From: Flavobacteriaceae bacterium
Lineage (GTDB): Bacteria; Bacteroidota; Bacteroidia; Flavobacteriales; Flavobacteriaceae
Assembly (NCBI GenBank): GCA_021647405.1
Contig: JAKIUU010000034.1
Location: 1 to 24,755, forward strand
DNA length: 24,755 nucleotides
Direction: 5' to 3'
Shown: positions 23,675-24,755 of the stretch, one piece after another
Layout of the letters: every line of letters starts with the position of its first letter
Position numbering within the stretch: position 1 is the first letter of the stretch
Translations under genes and position numbers: made by a program
The notes under the pieces: generated by a model
What the model was told of the DNA's origin: nothing
Database searches by the model: none
The model's input: the letters and a program-made list of their open reading frames with translations, nothing else

Positions 23675-24755
23675 ATGAAGCACACATACAAGATAACCGG
23701 CATGACTTGTGCTGGCTGCGAAACAAATGTTAAAGATGCCTTAAGTAATTTAAACGAAATTATAGCAGTAACTACCAATCTAAAAGAAGAAGAAGTGAGT
23801 GTTGAAATGTCAACACATGTCCCTATAGAAAAATTACAAGAAACACTTTTAAAAGCAGGTCTGCATTATACAATTTCCGTACCCGGAAAGGAGGCTAAAG
23901 AAAAAGAAGTCAGCCAAAAACCGACCAAAAAAGGGAATGGTATTTTCTATTGTTCTATGGGATGCGAAGGTGATAAAACATATAATGAGCCAGGAAACTG
24001 TCCTGTATGTGGGATGCACTTAGTTGAGCAACCTACCTTGGTTCAAGACACAAAATATACCTGCCCCATGCATCCAGAAATTGTGGAAGACAAACCGGGA
24101 AGCTGCCCTATTTGTGGTATGGATTTGGTGCCAATGGCCCCTGACGAAAGTGAGGAGCTTAAAACCTACAATGCTTTGGCAAAGAAGATGAAATGGGCCA
24201 CCTTATTTGCTGTCCCCGTACTTCTCATATCTTTGGCAATGTATTTGCCTAAAAACCCATTGCTTTTAGTAATGCCACAGTACGATTGGGATTGGGTACA
24301 ATTTGCCCTAACCCTTCCAGTAGTGTTTTATGCTTGCTGGATGTTTTTTGTAAAGGCTTGGAAATCAATTATTACATGGAACTTAAACATGTTTACCCTT
24401 GTAGGGATAGGTACTGGTGCCGCCTTTTTATTTAGTATTGTTGGGTTGGTGTACCCTGATGTCTTTCCACAAGAATTTAAAGGAGCCTCTGGCGATGTGA
24501 GTTTGTATTTTGAAGCCACAGCCGTCATTTTAACGCTTGTCTTATTAGGTCAACTATTAGAAGCACGTGCCCACAGTCAAACAAGTGGCGCCATAAAAGA
24601 ACTCTTAAAATTAGCCCCTTCTGAAGCCACTTTGGTCGTAGATGGTGTAGATAAAGTAGTTTCTATTCACGACATAAAAGCAGGCGATTTGCTCCGCGTA
24701 AAACCAGGAGAAAAAATTCCGGTTGATGGTGTTATTGCCGAAGGTAAAAGTAGCA
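23675..24755 (+). CDS. copA: CopA-type P1B-ATPase, N-terminal part (cut by the window end)
   Basis: The frame opens at ATG 23675 and is still open at 24755 (360 codons). An HMA domain with GMTCAGC (Cys12, Cys15) is followed by a variant HMBD at 92-114 (YCSMGCEG, then PGNCPVCGM) and a canonical HMBD at 128-149 (YTCPMHP, then PGSCPICGM). Transmembrane helices begin near 174: WATLFAVPVLLISLAMYLP, then helices near 208-228 and 240-262, and YFEATAVILTLVLLGQLLEARA at 278-299. The actuator domain begins near 335-353 (GDLLRVKPGEKIPVDGVI). The TGE loop, the CPC metal site and the DKTGT phosphorylation site lie outside the window, so the substrate (Cu(I) most likely) rests on the N-terminal domains. 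One HMA plus two HMBDs is the common Bacteroidota layout. Confidence 0.92.
   Translation, partial: MKHTYKITGMTCAGCETNVKDALSNLNEIIAVTTNLKEEEVSVEMSTHVPIEKLQETLLKAGLHYTISVPGKEAKEKEVSQKPTKKGNGIFYCSMGCEGDKTYNEPGNCPVCGMHLVEQPTLVQDTKYTCPMHPEIVEDKPGSCPICGMDLVPMAPDESEELKTYNALAKKMKWATLFAVPVLLISLAMYLPKNPLLLVMPQYDWDWVQFALTLPVVFYACWMFFVKAWKSIITWNLNMFTLVGIGTGAAFLFSIVGLVYPDVFPQEFKGASGDVSLYFEATAVILTLVLLGQLLEARAHSQTSGAIKELLKLAPSEATLVVDGVDKVVSIHDIKAGDLLRVKPGEKIPVDGVIAEGKSS

Noticed and set aside
1..24755. tRNA, rRNA or known riboswitch
   Set aside because: I saw no cloverleaf, rRNA-like segment or recognisable riboswitch core on reading both strands, although this was by eye only.

Overview
The window looks like chromosome of a Bacteroidota bacterium, most likely a marine-type Flavobacteriaceae. 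The DNA is AT-rich, genes start in A-rich leaders without strong Shine-Dalgarno sequences, and several upstream regions carry the Bacteroidota TAnnTTTG -7 box. There is an exosortase F (XrtF) gene with its partner, and a secreted oxidase with a type IX secretion (T9SS) C-terminal sorting domain. All assignments come from reading the sequence; no database search was run.

Left edge (1-1446): a GAF-domain gene on the minus strand loses its conserved sequence abruptly at about position 125, where DNA resembling the end of an insertion sequence begins. Divergent from it are xrtF and its overlapping partner gene. Region 1493-7900 is a first metal-efflux operon: a small Cys-rich exported protein (DUF6660-like), a CzcA-type RND pump fused in one reading frame to a TolC-like outer-membrane factor, a lipoprotein adaptor, and a PII-like protein of the PII-NG type. 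A 250-bp cluster of seven hairpins follows.

Region 8440-11562 holds a small exported carboxypeptidase-regulatory-like protein, a T9SS-exported multicopper oxidase and a DUF302 protein. Region 11635-21151 is a second, copper-type (Cus-like) operon: HYC_CC_PP-like small protein, CusA, TolC-family factor, CusB with an N-terminal heavy-metal-binding domain (HMBD) and C-terminal DUF3347, stand-alone DUF3347 protein, YHS/TRASH-like lipoprotein, a second PII-NG protein, and an AraC regulator carrying an N-terminal HMA-like CxxC domain. A strong intrinsic terminator lies just downstream.

Region 21366-24755: a lipoprotein with cytochrome c plus HMBD, an NDH-2-like flavoprotein with a Cys-rich N-terminal tail, and the first 360 codons of a CopA-type P1B-ATPase with HMA and two HMBDs, cut by the window end.

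Read together, this is a copper and divalent-metal resistance island. CopA would move Cu(I) out of the cytoplasm, the Cus pump would carry it across the outer membrane, the multicopper oxidase would oxidise Cu(I) outside, small Cys/Met/His-rich proteins would buffer periplasmic metal, and the HMA-AraC and PII-NG proteins are candidate sensors. The least familiar parts are the pump-channel fusion with an internal signal peptide, the HMA-AraC regulator, the Cys-tailed NDH-2 and the hairpin cluster.
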